49,214 nt of DNA, from the NCBI RefSeq assembly GCF_001655685.1, contig NZ_LYVF01000167.1, forward strand, positions 1 to 49,214, written 5' to 3'. The notes below the pieces were generated by a model. That model did no database searches, was not told the DNA's origin, and worked only from the letters and a program-made list of their open reading frames with translations. A program made the position numbers and the translations under genes. Position 1 is the stretch's first letter, and each line of letters begins with the position of its first letter. Positions 19,443-27,328 of the stretch are shown in pieces. The DNA is from Desulfotomaculum copahuensis (GTDB lineage: Bacteria; Bacillota; Desulfotomaculia; Desulfotomaculales; Desulfovirgulaceae).

Positions 19443-19654
19443 TTGCAGAAAAATACCGGTTATCAAGAGCTTGCGGAATCAAGGGGCCGCAACCGGCTTC
19501 CGGCGGCATGACGGATATTGCCGGCAAGCCATATTGTGCCGCGCCCGGTGTGCAGCCGGCTGATATTGTGCGGAAGAAACGGTCCTGGTGGAAGCATTGG
19601 AACAAGGATGGATCTTCATGTTTGGATGGGAAACGGTTACCGGGAGGGATTGTC

Positions 19655-20257
19655 TTGCACAGGAATAAGAAAAAATATTTGGGTTTGCTCATGGCGCTGC
19701 TCTTGCTGGCGGCAACCATTGCCGGTTGTGCCCGTAACGTGTCCGTACCTGGTTTGTCTCCAGCAACGGATAATACTGCCGCAAGCCGGCCGGTGGTCTA
19801 TTTTCCGCGCGCCGGGCAGGATCCCGCCCCGGTGCTGGCCGGCATGTATGACGGTGCGAAGAAGAGTCTTGATGTGGCTGTGTACAGTTTAACCCACCCG
19901 CAAATTGTCAAAGCAATTATCAACGCTCATAAACGCGGTGTGCAGGTGAGAGTTATCACCGACCGCGAACAGGCCGCAGGTGCCAGCCAGAAGCATGCCA
20001 TGGCGTCACTGCTGCTGGCCGGAGTGCCGGTTATGGTTAACGACCACAGCGGGCTGATGCATTTAAAAATGAGTATTATCGACGGGCGGGTGGCCACCAC
20101 GGGCAGTTACAACTATACCCGGTCGGCCAGTGAACGCAACGACGAAATGTTCGTGGTATCTGCGGATCCGGCATTTGTAAATTCCTGCCGGACGGAGTTT
20201 GAGCACATGTGGGCGGATCAAAAGAAATTCGCCCGGTTGAAAGGCACCGGGTATTGA
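19655..20257 (+). CDS. Phospholipase D-like (HKD) lipoprotein, probable nuclease
   Basis: A 200-residue exported lipoprotein. TTG 19655 after GGGAGGGA gives MHRNKKKYLGLLMALLLLAATIAGC: a basic start, hydrophobic core and lipobox IAGC with Cys25 as lipid anchor. The mature part is a single PLD domain with H-L-K-x4-D followed by G-S-Y-N-Y-T-R and a downstream N-D-E, the layout of small Nuc-type enzymes that dimerize to form one active site. It may hydrolyse phosphodiester bonds in DNA or lipid outside the cell; the substrate is unknown. Longer in-frame starts back to 19508 lack conservation. Confidence 0.85.
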   Translation: MHRNKKKYLGLLMALLLLAATIAGCARNVSVPGLSPATDNTAASRPVVYFPRAGQDPAPVLAGMYDGAKKSLDVAVYSLTHPQIVKAIINAHKRGVQVRVITDREQAAGASQKHAMASLLLAGVPVMVNDHSGLMHLKMSIIDGRVATTGSYNYTRSASERNDEMFVVSADPAFVNSCRTEFEHMWADQKKFARLKGTGY

Positions 20258-20262
20258 GAAAC

Positions 20263-20293
20263 AACAGCCCGGGCGGTATCGTCCCGGGCTGTT
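20263..20293. terminator. Bidirectional terminator hairpin
   Basis: AACAGCCCGGG (20263-20273) pairs perfectly with CCCGGGCTGTT (20283-20293) around a nine-base loop. It lies between the convergent HKD lipoprotein gene and the small minus-strand gene. The minus-strand side is followed by TTGTTTCTC. Confidence 0.75.
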
Positions 20294-20296
20294 AAT

Positions 20297-20440
20297 TCAG
20301 CGTTTTCTTTTCCGGGCGAACAATGCCGATAATAAAACGGCGGCAACCACACCGGCTGCCATGCCCGGCGTATCAGCCATACCCAGTTTGAAGGTAGCCA
20401 GAAAATATACGCCCACCGCCCCGGCCGCAGTGATCATCAT
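20297..20440 (-). CDS. Small two-helix membrane protein of unknown function
   Basis: A 47-residue reading frame starting MMITAAGAVGVYFLATFK and ending ALFARKRKR. It has two hydrophobic stretches (about 3-17 and 24-40) joined by a short polar turn, and a strongly basic C-terminus that should face the cytoplasm. AGGAG lies ten bases upstream of ATG 20440. The stop falls four bases before the bidirectional terminator, which supports a real gene. I do not recognise the family. Confidence 0.5.
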   Translation of the reverse strand: MMITAAGAVGVYFLATFKLGMADTPGMAAGVVAAVLLSALFARKRKR

Positions 20441-20877
20441 GGGGAAAAAGCTCCTGCTCAATGTTAGCCGATCCTTTCTGCACGGAAGAATATTGCCGCT
20501 GGTTGCCAGCAATCTATTTTCATTGCCTTGCCCGCGGCGGGTTTATCACATTGCAACCGTGCACAACCTGACGGGAAAGTCAAATCAGCCGGTTCACGCG
20601 GCTGTCTTTAGTAATATAACACCTTTGTCGCGGGCTGTAAATCATTTCCCGCGGAATGATAGACTTCCGGCCAAAAACCGGATCGCCAGCCACGCCTAAT
20701 AACTAGGCGAACTTTTCACAAACGCTGCAGCCGCTGGTGAAAAACAGTTTTGTGAAACCGTCGACTATATATGCTTGAGCAACGGGGTACTGATCCGGCT
20801 TTTTGGCGGAAAGTCATTTAATTTACCTGCCTCCTCCGGCATAATAGGATCAGGTCCGGCAAGAGGGGGTTGAATAA
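20441..20877. other. 437-base region without a recognised gene
   Basis: No convincing protein gene lies here; the open frames are antisense or lack ribosome sites. It contains a small palindrome GCCTA-ATAAC-TAGGC near 20695-20709, an imperfect inverted repeat (TTTTCACAAAC near 20714 and GTTTTGTGAAA near 20743), and CATAAT at 20840-20845 that could be a -10 box for the small gene at 20878, without a good -35. Confidence 0.4.
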
Positions 20878-21000
20878 ATGCGGCATTTCATAGCCGGTTT
20901 GTACAACGAAACCGTGGAGGCGCTTTTTTCCGCACTGGTGTTGGCCGGTGGTTATCTGGCCGTTTGTTTTGTACTGGTCGACGTACTCAAGGCAAGGTGA
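20878..21000 (+). CDS. 40-residue single-helix membrane peptide
   Basis: ATG 20878, with AGAGGGGG eight bases upstream, opens a 40-codon frame: MRHFIAGLYNETVEALFSAL, then a hydrophobic helix (about residues 18-34) and the end VDVLKAR. A strong terminator follows nine bases after the stop, so the frame is bounded by expression signals. The function is unknown; similar tiny membrane peptides act as regulators of larger membrane proteins or as toxins, but nothing here decides. Confidence 0.55.
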   Translation: MRHFIAGLYNETVEALFSALVLAGGYLAVCFVLVDVLKAR

Positions 21001-21008
21001 AGCATTTT

Positions 21009-21064
21009 AAAACTCCAGACTGCCCGGGGATGGTTTTTCCGCCCGGCGGGCTGGAGTTTTTGGA
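21009..21064 (+). terminator. Rho-independent terminator after small membrane peptide
   Basis: AAAACTCCAG (21009-21018) pairs with CTGGAGTTTT (21051-21060), with an inner GC-rich extension and trailing T residues. Confidence 0.8.
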
Positions 21065-21180
21065 TTAAGCGGTAGCAAGGGGGGTGGGTTTGCTTGTCCC
21101 GCTGCGAAGAAGAAAAATACCTGCGTGCAGTACTGACAGCCGGGCATTGTTATTTACGAGCAGGCGCTTAAAAAGGCCAT

Positions 21181-21321
21181 ATGCCGGGCGGCATTCCGGG
21201 GTATTCCTATATGATTATACTGGTGTTCCTGGTCATGGTTTTTGTGCCCCTGTTTACCGGGGGAGCGGCGGAAGACAGTTTGCCTCCCCGGATGAAGCTG
21301 TATTCCAAACATATGCAATAA
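21181..21321 (+). CDS. Possible 46-residue membrane peptide
   Basis: ATG 21181 opens MPGGIPGYSY followed by a strongly hydrophobic stretch (about residues 11-27) and a polar tail ending KLYSKHMQ. The ribosome site is weak (AAAAGG, six bases upstream). Hydrophobic profile and placement between two terminators argue for a gene; lack of known homology in my memory argues for caution. Confidence 0.35.
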   Translation: MPGGIPGYSYMIILVFLVMVFVPLFTGGAAEDSLPPRMKLYSKHMQ

Positions 21322-21354
21322 TTGCCTATCTCCGCGAAAAAGCCGCTGGCATAT

Positions 21355-21398
21355 AAAATGGCGCACCAATGCTCGCCGCTCAGCGGTTTGGTGCGCCA
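21355..21398 (-). terminator. Terminator of the adenine deaminase gene
   Basis: TGGCGCACCAA (21359-21369) pairs perfectly with TTGGTGCGCCA (21388-21398). Read on the minus strand, the stem is followed by TTTTAT. It lies about 50 bases beyond the ade stop. Confidence 0.75.
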
Positions 21399-21447
21399 CC
21401 CGCCTGTCATTTCTGTTTTGGTGCGGCAACAGCGTGCAGCCAGGTTT

Positions 21448-23247
21448 TTAACTCACGCACAAATCCACAAAACGGAAATTCACCGTGTCCACCAGTCCCC
21501 GGTTGGTCAGGCGCAGTTCCGGCAGTACGGGCAGAGACAAAAGGGCCATGGTCATAAAAGGCGAGACCAGCGTGCAGCCCAACTCCTTCCAGGCACGGTC
21601 CAGGGCACTCACCTTTTCCTGTACTTCCTCCACCGGCCGGTCGGACATCAGTCCGGCGATCGGCAGGGGCAAAAGGGCCAGCACCCGGCCGTCCTTTACG
21701 GCTGTCATGCCGCCGCCGCACCCGGCCAGGGTGTTTGCCGCCAGGGCCATGTCGGCGTCATTCATGCCCAGCACCAGCAGGTTGTGGCTGTCGTGGGCCA
21801 CCGTGGAAGCCACGGCGCCGCTTTGCAAGCCGAATCCCCGGACCAGGCCCAGGCCCGTGTTGCCCGGGCCGCCGTGCCGTTCGATGCAGGCCGCCTTGGC
21901 CACGTCCCGCTCCCGGGAAGCATGCAGTTCCCCATTCTTGACAGGCAGATCCAGTTGGCGGTGCAAAGTACCGACCCTGGCTTCAATCACTTCGATCACC
22001 CTTACGGCGGCGTTTTTCACGCCGGACGGCGCGGCGATGACGAAGTCGCCGGCTTGTACCGGAGCACGCAGGCGGACGGAATGTCGGGCCGCCTCGGGAT
22101 AATTTACCGGCGGCAGCTCAGGTAACATACGGCCCGCTTCGGCCACCACGACGCCGTCCACCATCACCCGGTCCACTTTCATCTGCGCTAGATCCGGGAC
22201 GAACAATATGTCGGCGCAGCGTCCGGGGGCGATGCTGCCCAGGTTGCGGGCCACGCCGAAGTACTGTGCCGTGTTGATGGTGGCCATCTGAACGGCGCGC
22301 AGGGGATCCACCCCTTCCTGGATCGCCCGGTGTACCACGTGATTCATGTGTCCCAGGGTGAGCAGCGTTTCCGGGTGGGTGTCGTCGGAAACCAGCATGG
22401 CCAGGCGTGAATCCACCCGGCTTTCCGTGATGCACTTGATGGTGGCGTGCAGGTCATGCCAGGCCGAGCCCTCCCGTATCTGGGCGTACATGCCCAGGCG
22501 CATGCGCGCCAGGGCGTCTTCCGGCCGGGTGGACTCGTGACAGCAACTGATGCCGGCGGCAACGTAGGCGTTCAGCCCGGCACCGATATCCGGAACGGCA
22601 TAGTGGCCGGTGACTACTTTGCCCGCGTCCAGGGCGGCCTTTAATTCCCCGTGTACCAATGGATCCCCGGCCAGCACGCCGGGGAAATTCATCATTTCCC
22701 CCAGGCCGGTCATACCGGGCCAGGTCATCGCTTCAGCCACCTCGGCCGGGCCGATGGATGCACCGGCGTCTTCAAAACACGGCGCGGCGGGGACGCAGGA
22801 GGGCATGGTGGTGAATACCTTCAAGGGCAGGTTTTCCCCTTCCTTCATCATCAGGCGGATACCCTCCGTACCCAGTACATTGGCGATTTCATGCGGATCC
22901 ATGAAGATGGCGGTGGTGCCGTGGGGCACCACCGCCCGGGCGTACTGGGTGACGGTGACCATACTGCTTTCCACGTGAATGTGACCGTCCAGGAATCCCG
23001 GCACCAGATAGCAGCCGGCGGCGTCAATAACTTCCGTTTCCGGTCCGGTGGCATGCGTGGCGCTTCCAATGAGCACCACCCGGCCGTGTTTGATCGCTAT
23101 GTCCCGGCCGGTCAGGATTTCGGCGGTGTGTACGTTGACCAGGCGGCCGTTTTTGATCACTGTATCGGCGGGTATCCCGCCCAGGGCGGCCCGGGCCAGA
23201 TCGGCGGTAATTTCCGCCAGTGGGCGGCGGTTTGGCTGGTAAAGCAA
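21448..23247 (-). CDS. ade: Adenine deaminase
   Basis: A 599-residue amidohydrolase that converts adenine to hypoxanthine and ammonia for purine salvage. Metal and active-site motifs are clear: DGHIHVESS, DPHEIANVLG, the bridging region GHYAVPDIGAGLNAYVAAGISCCHEST, SDDTHPE and GSIAPGRCADILFV. The small composite beta domain lies at both ends, as usual. TTG 23247 is chosen from GGGGGAG five bases upstream. It is a single-gene unit, divergent from the BON-domain gene. No purine riboswitch was seen in the upstream region. Confidence 0.95.
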   Translation of the reverse strand: MLYQPNRRPLAEITADLARAALGGIPADTVIKNGRLVNVHTAEILTGRDIAIKHGRVVLIGSATHATGPETEVIDAAGCYLVPGFLDGHIHVESSMVTVTQYARAVVPHGTTAIFMDPHEIANVLGTEGIRLMMKEGENLPLKVFTTMPSCVPAAPCFEDAGASIGPAEVAEAMTWPGMTGLGEMMNFPGVLAGDPLVHGELKAALDAGKVVTGHYAVPDIGAGLNAYVAAGISCCHESTRPEDALARMRLGMYAQIREGSAWHDLHATIKCITESRVDSRLAMLVSDDTHPETLLTLGHMNHVVHRAIQEGVDPLRAVQMATINTAQYFGVARNLGSIAPGRCADILFVPDLAQMKVDRVMVDGVVVAEAGRMLPELPPVNYPEAARHSVRLRAPVQAGDFVIAAPSGVKNAAVRVIEVIEARVGTLHRQLDLPVKNGELHASRERDVAKAACIERHGGPGNTGLGLVRGFGLQSGAVASTVAHDSHNLLVLGMNDADMALAANTLAGCGGGMTAVKDGRVLALLPLPIAGLMSDRPVEEVQEKVSALDRAWKELGCTLVSPFMTMALLSLPVLPELRLTNRGLVDTVNFRFVDLCVS

Positions 23248-23403
23248 TTTTCTCCCCCCGTTAATTGAATCATTTCAATATAATTACCGCGCGGATGGGA
23301 ATAATACCTGCATATAAGCACCCGGGGCGGCATTTTTTATCCCGGGGTGGGGAACTGTCTCCGGGCCGGTGATTTTCAGTTTAGCCAAGGAGGGGAAGCT
23401 TCT

Positions 23404-23934
23404 TTGCCGGAAAAAGAAGACGAGATGCTGCGGAAAAAGGTGCAGGCGGTGCTTGACGGCAATGTGCACACCCGGGAATACGGGTTGAAGGCCGACGTGG
23501 TTGACGGCAAGGCGCGGGTGACCGGGGTGGTGGACACCCTGGCGGAAAGGGAGCAGGTACGGCAACTGGTATCGCGCCTGAACGGTATCCGGGCGGTGGA
23601 GAACGGAGTGGCTGTCAGCACCGACGGCGCGATTACCGACGATGACGTGACTTTTGAAGTGGCGGAAGAACTGGCGGCGGATCCGGAAATCAACCACCGC
23701 GGGATAAGCGCCAAAAGCGTCAAGGGCGTGGTTTACCTGCAGGGTACGGTGGACAGCGAGGAGGAGCAGGAAGCGGCGCTGGCCGCGGCCACCCGTGCCC
23801 GGGGAGTGAAGGAGGTAATCAGCCGTCTAAAAGTATCCCGGCCGGGCGCTTATGATACGGATAACCTTGAGGAGATTTTCCATCACCAGGTGAATAATGA
23901 TTACGAGGATGAAGACAGACCGGGAGTGTACTGA
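23404..23934 (+). CDS. Protein with two BON domains
   Basis: A 176-residue soluble protein with two BON repeats, about residues 5-75 (ending VENGVAVS) and 85-152 (ending VKEVISRLKV), each containing the central G-x-V-x-L-x-G-x-V-x-(S/T) pattern. The acidic tail reads NDYEDEDRPGVY. BON domains bind membranes or glycans in osmotic-stress proteins such as OsmY. No signal peptide is visible, so a cytoplasmic role is likely here. TTG 23404 has AAGGAGGGG upstream; an in-frame start at 23347 precedes that site and is rejected. Confidence 0.8.
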   Translation: MPEKEDEMLRKKVQAVLDGNVHTREYGLKADVVDGKARVTGVVDTLAEREQVRQLVSRLNGIRAVENGVAVSTDGAITDDDVTFEVAEELAADPEINHRGISAKSVKGVVYLQGTVDSEEEQEAALAAATRARGVKEVISRLKVSRPGAYDTDNLEEIFHHQVNNDYEDEDRPGVY

Positions 23935-23940
23935 ACAACC

Positions 23941-23977
23941 CGGGACGGCGGCCGCCGGATGGACGGCCGCCGTCCCG
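23941..23977. terminator. Long GC hairpin between convergent genes
   Basis: A perfect 14-bp stem (23941-23954 with 23964-23977) with a nine-base loop lies between the BON gene and the convergent amidase gene. It lacks a T tract on either side, so termination strength is doubtful. Confidence 0.5.
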
Positions 23978-24059
23978 CTGTATACAGGTGCGGTCCGGCG
24001 AAGTGTGCATACTCCGTTCGCTTATTATATTTTCCCTGCGCCTGACCGGAAAAGCGTGA

Positions 24060-25208
24060 TCAGTATTTAATCCGGAACAGGTGGAAAACTGTCCGTTTGT
24101 CCCAGCCCATATCCCAGGGGCAGTGATACCGGTCCACTGTGTGGGCGTTGACCAGGGGATAGCCGTGGCTGTCGGCGCCCACCACGACGGCAAAGTGCTC
24201 AATATGTCCTTTCTCCTCGTATCCGATGACATCCCCCTTTTGCAGTTCCCGCACCGCACCGCGGGGAAATTTGACGCCGGGCCGGTTTAATTCATTAAAG
24301 CCGCCCTGGGCCAGGCGTTCCGCCCGGCCGCTATAAAGCAGCCAGGAGGCGAAAGCCTCGGTCTGCACCCAGGCCCGGCTGCCCGATCCGCCCCGGCGGT
24401 CATGGCGGTAATACCATGTGCCGTCCATGGGCAGTTTGCCGCCCTCCCGATCGCCCAGGCATTGGGAAACAAAATTGGTGCAGTCGCCGCCGTTGCCGTT
24501 CAAATCGCGGTAATGCGGGTTGTACTGATGTCTGTTGCCCGCGCCCCAGGCCAGGCCGGCATACTTGTCGGCATATCCGGCGGCGCCCGGGCGATCATAA
24601 AGGCCGCTGCCGCCATTGACCGCACGGAGCGGCGGACCGGAGCGGGAAATACGGCCGGCGCAGGCGGGGCCGTCGGCCGGCGTGGGTTTGGGCACCAGCG
24701 TATCGTCACCCAGGCCGTCGGTGTAAAAGTCGCGCCGGATGAGCCAGCGGCCGTCTCTTTTGACCAGCTGCAGCCAGTGGCGGGTGCCGATGCCGAAATG
24801 ATTGACCGTTTTTTCACCCGGATAGACATAACCCAGCTGCAAGGTTTGCTTGATCTGAAATTCGGCGGTGTTCCCGCGCACCTTTGACCAGGGGACGGAT
24901 ATGGTGGAAGCAGCCCCGGTAATCCGTACCCCCCGCTTTTGCGCCCAGGCCTGAATGAAACAGAGTTTGCTTTGTTCGTGGGAGTAGGCCCACTGCCCGT
25001 ATTTGGAGCCGGTGTCGTAACCGGCCAGGGCCGGGCCGGGATCGGCGCCGGTAATGACGGCCCGGGCGCGGGTGTCAAAGATTTCCTTTACTCTGGCCGG
25101 CAGTTCATCTTCCGGTGCCGACAATACCGGCCTGCCGGGTGTGTTGGAAGCGATCACCAGAATTGTCGCGGCGATCACCGATAGAATCGCGATTTTGAAC
25201 GGGTGCAT
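24060..25208 (-). CDS. Exported protein with C-terminal putative amidase domain (Amidase_6 type)
   Basis: A 382-residue protein with an N-terminal hydrophobic signal or anchor (about residues 5-23). The middle region is NTF2-like and resembles the lead-in of this family. The C-terminal domain (about 225-380) begins YNPHYRDLNGNGGDCTNFVSQCL, the signature of the Amidase_6 family; its Cys, the His in HIEHFAVVVG and VNAHTVDRYHCPW form the likely catalytic set. The family occurs in spore formers and is thought to act on the cell wall. ATG 25208 is eight bases after AAGGGG; ATG 25214 is too close. Confidence 0.8.
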   Translation of the reverse strand: MHPFKIAILSVIAATILVIASNTPGRPVLSAPEDELPARVKEIFDTRARAVITGADPGPALAGYDTGSKYGQWAYSHEQSKLCFIQAWAQKRGVRITGAASTISVPWSKVRGNTAEFQIKQTLQLGYVYPGEKTVNHFGIGTRHWLQLVKRDGRWLIRRDFYTDGLGDDTLVPKPTPADGPACAGRISRSGPPLRAVNGGSGLYDRPGAAGYADKYAGLAWGAGNRHQYNPHYRDLNGNGGDCTNFVSQCLGDREGGKLPMDGTWYYRHDRRGGSGSRAWVQTEAFASWLLYSGRAERLAQGGFNELNRPGVKFPRGAVRELQKGDVIGYEEKGHIEHFAVVVGADSHGYPLVNAHTVDRYHCPWDMGWDKRTVFHLFRIKY

Positions 25209-25301
25209 GGTCATTTCCCCTTAAATGTTTTTTCGGGTATTATTTTTCCCCTTGCCGGCGGCGTGCTTTCAAGTTTTTAATTGGCATTACTGGTAGCGAA
25301 A

Positions 25302-25345
25302 AAAGCAAAAACCGCCGTCAAAAGCGGTCAAAGCAGCGGTTTGGA
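25302..25345 (-). terminator. Terminator of the LCP-like gene
   Basis: On the minus strand AAACCGC (25342-25336) pairs with GCGGTTT (25315-25309), followed by TTGCTTTTTTCG. It lies about 30 bases beyond the stop at 25375. Confidence 0.6.
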
Positions 25346-25374
25346 CCATGCATCTTTTTTTTGGGGTGCACCCG

Positions 25375-26106
25375 TCAGGAGGCGGTAACTTCCTGCAACA
25401 CACGGATCCAGGCGTCGGGACTTACCTCCCGGTATTTTTCCGCACCGATGAAAAGTTCCTGTCCCGGCAGCGCCTTTTTGCGTAAAATTTCCGGACCGTT
25501 GCCCCGGATGGCCTGGTAGAGGGATAAAACATTGCCTGTTCCCAGATTGGAATGTACCCGCGTACTGAAGAGCCAGGCCAGGTAAGGAACCTTCACCAGT
25601 ACCGCCGGTTCAATCAGACGCGCGGCAAGGGTGCGTATTTCCAGTTGTAAATCCATGCGCTGACCGGCATAGCCGCCCTCGAACACATCCAGCAGGGAAG
25701 TCCTTTTACCGTTCATGATCACCGGTCCCAGGGCGCGGCTGACCTGTTCCAGGGCGTCCTGACTGATATCCACGTAATTTTCGATTGGTACGCTAAACCT
25801 GTCTTCCAAAAAGGCGGTGATGCCGTCCCGTCCCTGTTTACGGTAAAGATCGCTCAGGGTAATCAGCCGGCCGTTTGCTTCAATCCGGGTATTTACCGGA
25901 ATGGCTACAATGCCCACCGGTTTTTGCCCGGGATGAACGGCCATTAATGTAACCGCTTTTAGCTCCGGGCCGTTGGTCCAGAAAACCAGGATATTTTCCG
26001 TCCGGCCGGCCGCCGGCTGTGTTCCTGGCTGACCGGCGCAAACCGGGCCGGCGAGCAGGTTGAGCAAGCATAAAACCAGGCAAAATCTGCGGCAAATAAC
26101 CGGCAT
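25375..26106 (-). CDS. Secreted LytR-CpsA-Psr (LCP)-like protein, probably without catalytic residues
   Basis: A 243-residue protein. ATG 26106 with AAGGAGG eight bases upstream gives MPVICRRFCLVLCLLNLLAG, a signal peptide ending near PVCAG. The remainder follows the LCP fold: a first strand NILVFWTN, then TLMAVHPGQKPVGIVAIPVNTRI and FSVPIENYVDISQDALEQVSRALGPV, matching the LCP pattern of IPRDT then GIPIDYYV and LGGV. The phosphate-binding Arg-Asp of IPRDT is Val-Asn here, and the first-strand Asp is also absent. LCP enzymes attach wall polymers to peptidoglycan; this one may bind without catalysis. Confidence 0.6.
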   Translation of the reverse strand: MPVICRRFCLVLCLLNLLAGPVCAGQPGTQPAAGRTENILVFWTNGPELKAVTLMAVHPGQKPVGIVAIPVNTRIEANGRLITLSDLYRKQGRDGITAFLEDRFSVPIENYVDISQDALEQVSRALGPVIMNGKRTSLLDVFEGGYAGQRMDLQLEIRTLAARLIEPAVLVKVPYLAWLFSTRVHSNLGTGNVLSLYQAIRGNGPEILRKKALPGQELFIGAEKYREVSPDAWIRVLQEVTAS

Positions 26107-26174
26107 TCCTGTTTCCTCCTTTTTCACCAGGTTTATTCTGGAACAGCGGAATAATTTTTATACGCCGTTACCTA

Positions 26175-26204
26175 TTGACAGATAAAAATAAGCTGCGTTA
26201 TACT
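26175..26204 (+). promoter_or_regulatory. Promoter of hisG
   Basis: TTGACA (26175-26180), 18-base spacer, TATACT (26199-26204). It predicts a start near 26211 and a leader of about 58 bases. No T-box or His-leader peptide is visible in so short a leader. Confidence 0.7.
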
Positions 26205-26268
26205 GTACCGGGGTTTTATATAGTGACATATCAGCATATTAAAGTACTGTAGCGGGAGGGCGTGCTAA

Positions 26269-27138
26269 ATGATATTGCGTCTCGGTTTACCCAAAGGCAG
26301 CCTGCAGGAGTCGACTTTTGCCCTTTTTAAGCGGGCCGGTTTCAATCTGGCCATACGCAGCCGTTCTTATTTTCCCAAAGTGGACGATCCGGAGCTGGAA
26401 GTGGTGCTCATGCGGGCGCAGGAAATTCCCCGCTATGTCAATGAAGGCGTGCTGGATGCCGGGATCAGCGGCCTGGACTGGATCATGGAAAATGAGGCCG
26501 ACGTGGTGGAAGTGGCCGAACTGGTTTATTCCAAACAAACCACCAACCCGATCCGCATGGTGCTGGCGGTGGCCAATGACAGTGACATCAAAACAGTGCG
26601 CGATCTGCAAAACAAGCGCATCGCCACGGAGCTGGTCCGGGTGACCAAAAATTTCCTGGCTGCACACGGGGTGCAGGCCACAGTGGAATATTCCTACGGG
26701 GCGACCGAGGTAAAAGTGCCCAACCTGGTGGATGCGATCGCCGATCTGACGGAAACGGGCAGCTCGCTCAAAGCCAATAATTTACGCGTGATTGCCACCA
26801 TCCTTACATCCACTCCCCGGCTGCACGCCAACCGCGCCGCCTGGGAAGATCCCTGGAAACGGGAGAAGCTGCAAAACCTTTCCGTGTTGCTCGAGGGCGC
26901 CCTGCGCGCCGACGACAAGGTGGGCTTGAAGATGAACGTGCCCTGCCGGTTGCTGGACGATGTGCTGTCCGTACTGCCGGCGATGAAGCATCCGACTGTT
27001 TCCCGGTTGGTTAACAGCGACTGGGTGGCGGTGGAAGTAATTTTGGACGAAAAAAAAGTGCGTGATCTGATCCCGGCCTTAAAACGCGCCGGCGCCGAAG
27101 ATTTGATTGAATACCCGCTGAACAAGGTAATTCCCTGA
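26269..27138 (+). CDS. hisG: ATP phosphoribosyltransferase, long form
   Basis: A 289-residue HisG that starts histidine synthesis by joining ATP and PRPP. The catalytic part (about 1-210) has LRLGLPKGSLQES, DAGISGLDW and the PRPP-loop region ending ATEVKVPNLVDAIADLTETGSSLKAN. A C-terminal regulatory ACT-like domain (about 215-289) makes this the long, hexameric type that binds histidine and needs no HisZ. ATG 26269 follows GGGAGGG. No other his gene is adjacent; it stands alone between its own promoter and terminator. Confidence 0.94.
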   Translation: MILRLGLPKGSLQESTFALFKRAGFNLAIRSRSYFPKVDDPELEVVLMRAQEIPRYVNEGVLDAGISGLDWIMENEADVVEVAELVYSKQTTNPIRMVLAVANDSDIKTVRDLQNKRIATELVRVTKNFLAAHGVQATVEYSYGATEVKVPNLVDAIADLTETGSSLKANNLRVIATILTSTPRLHANRAAWEDPWKREKLQNLSVLLEGALRADDKVGLKMNVPCRLLDDVLSVLPAMKHPTVSRLVNSDWVAVEVILDEKKVRDLIPALKRAGAEDLIEYPLNKVIP

Positions 27139-27181
27139 GGGTGGAAAGAAGGACAGCTGGTTGGCTGAAAATATTTTGTTT

Positions 27182-27208
27182 CCCCCGGCCGGGCCGGGGG
27201 ATTTTTGT
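27182..27208 (+). terminator. Terminator of hisG
   Basis: CCCCCGG (27182-27188) pairs with CCGGGGG (27194-27200), followed by ATTTTTGTTT. Confidence 0.8.
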
Positions 27209-27328
27209 TTCCCGCCGCGGCAGGTTATTCTGAATCTTTGCAGAAATAAAAACAAAAGCTGCCCCGGCGGGTGTAATTTCCCCTGGCGGGGCGTCGATAT
27301 CCAGTAAGAACCGGAGGGATGGAACACA

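Noticed and set aside
23248-23403. Possible purine riboswitch before ade
   Set aside because: The conserved purine aptamer blocks are missing; only an imperfect CCCGGG hairpin and AT-rich spacer are present.
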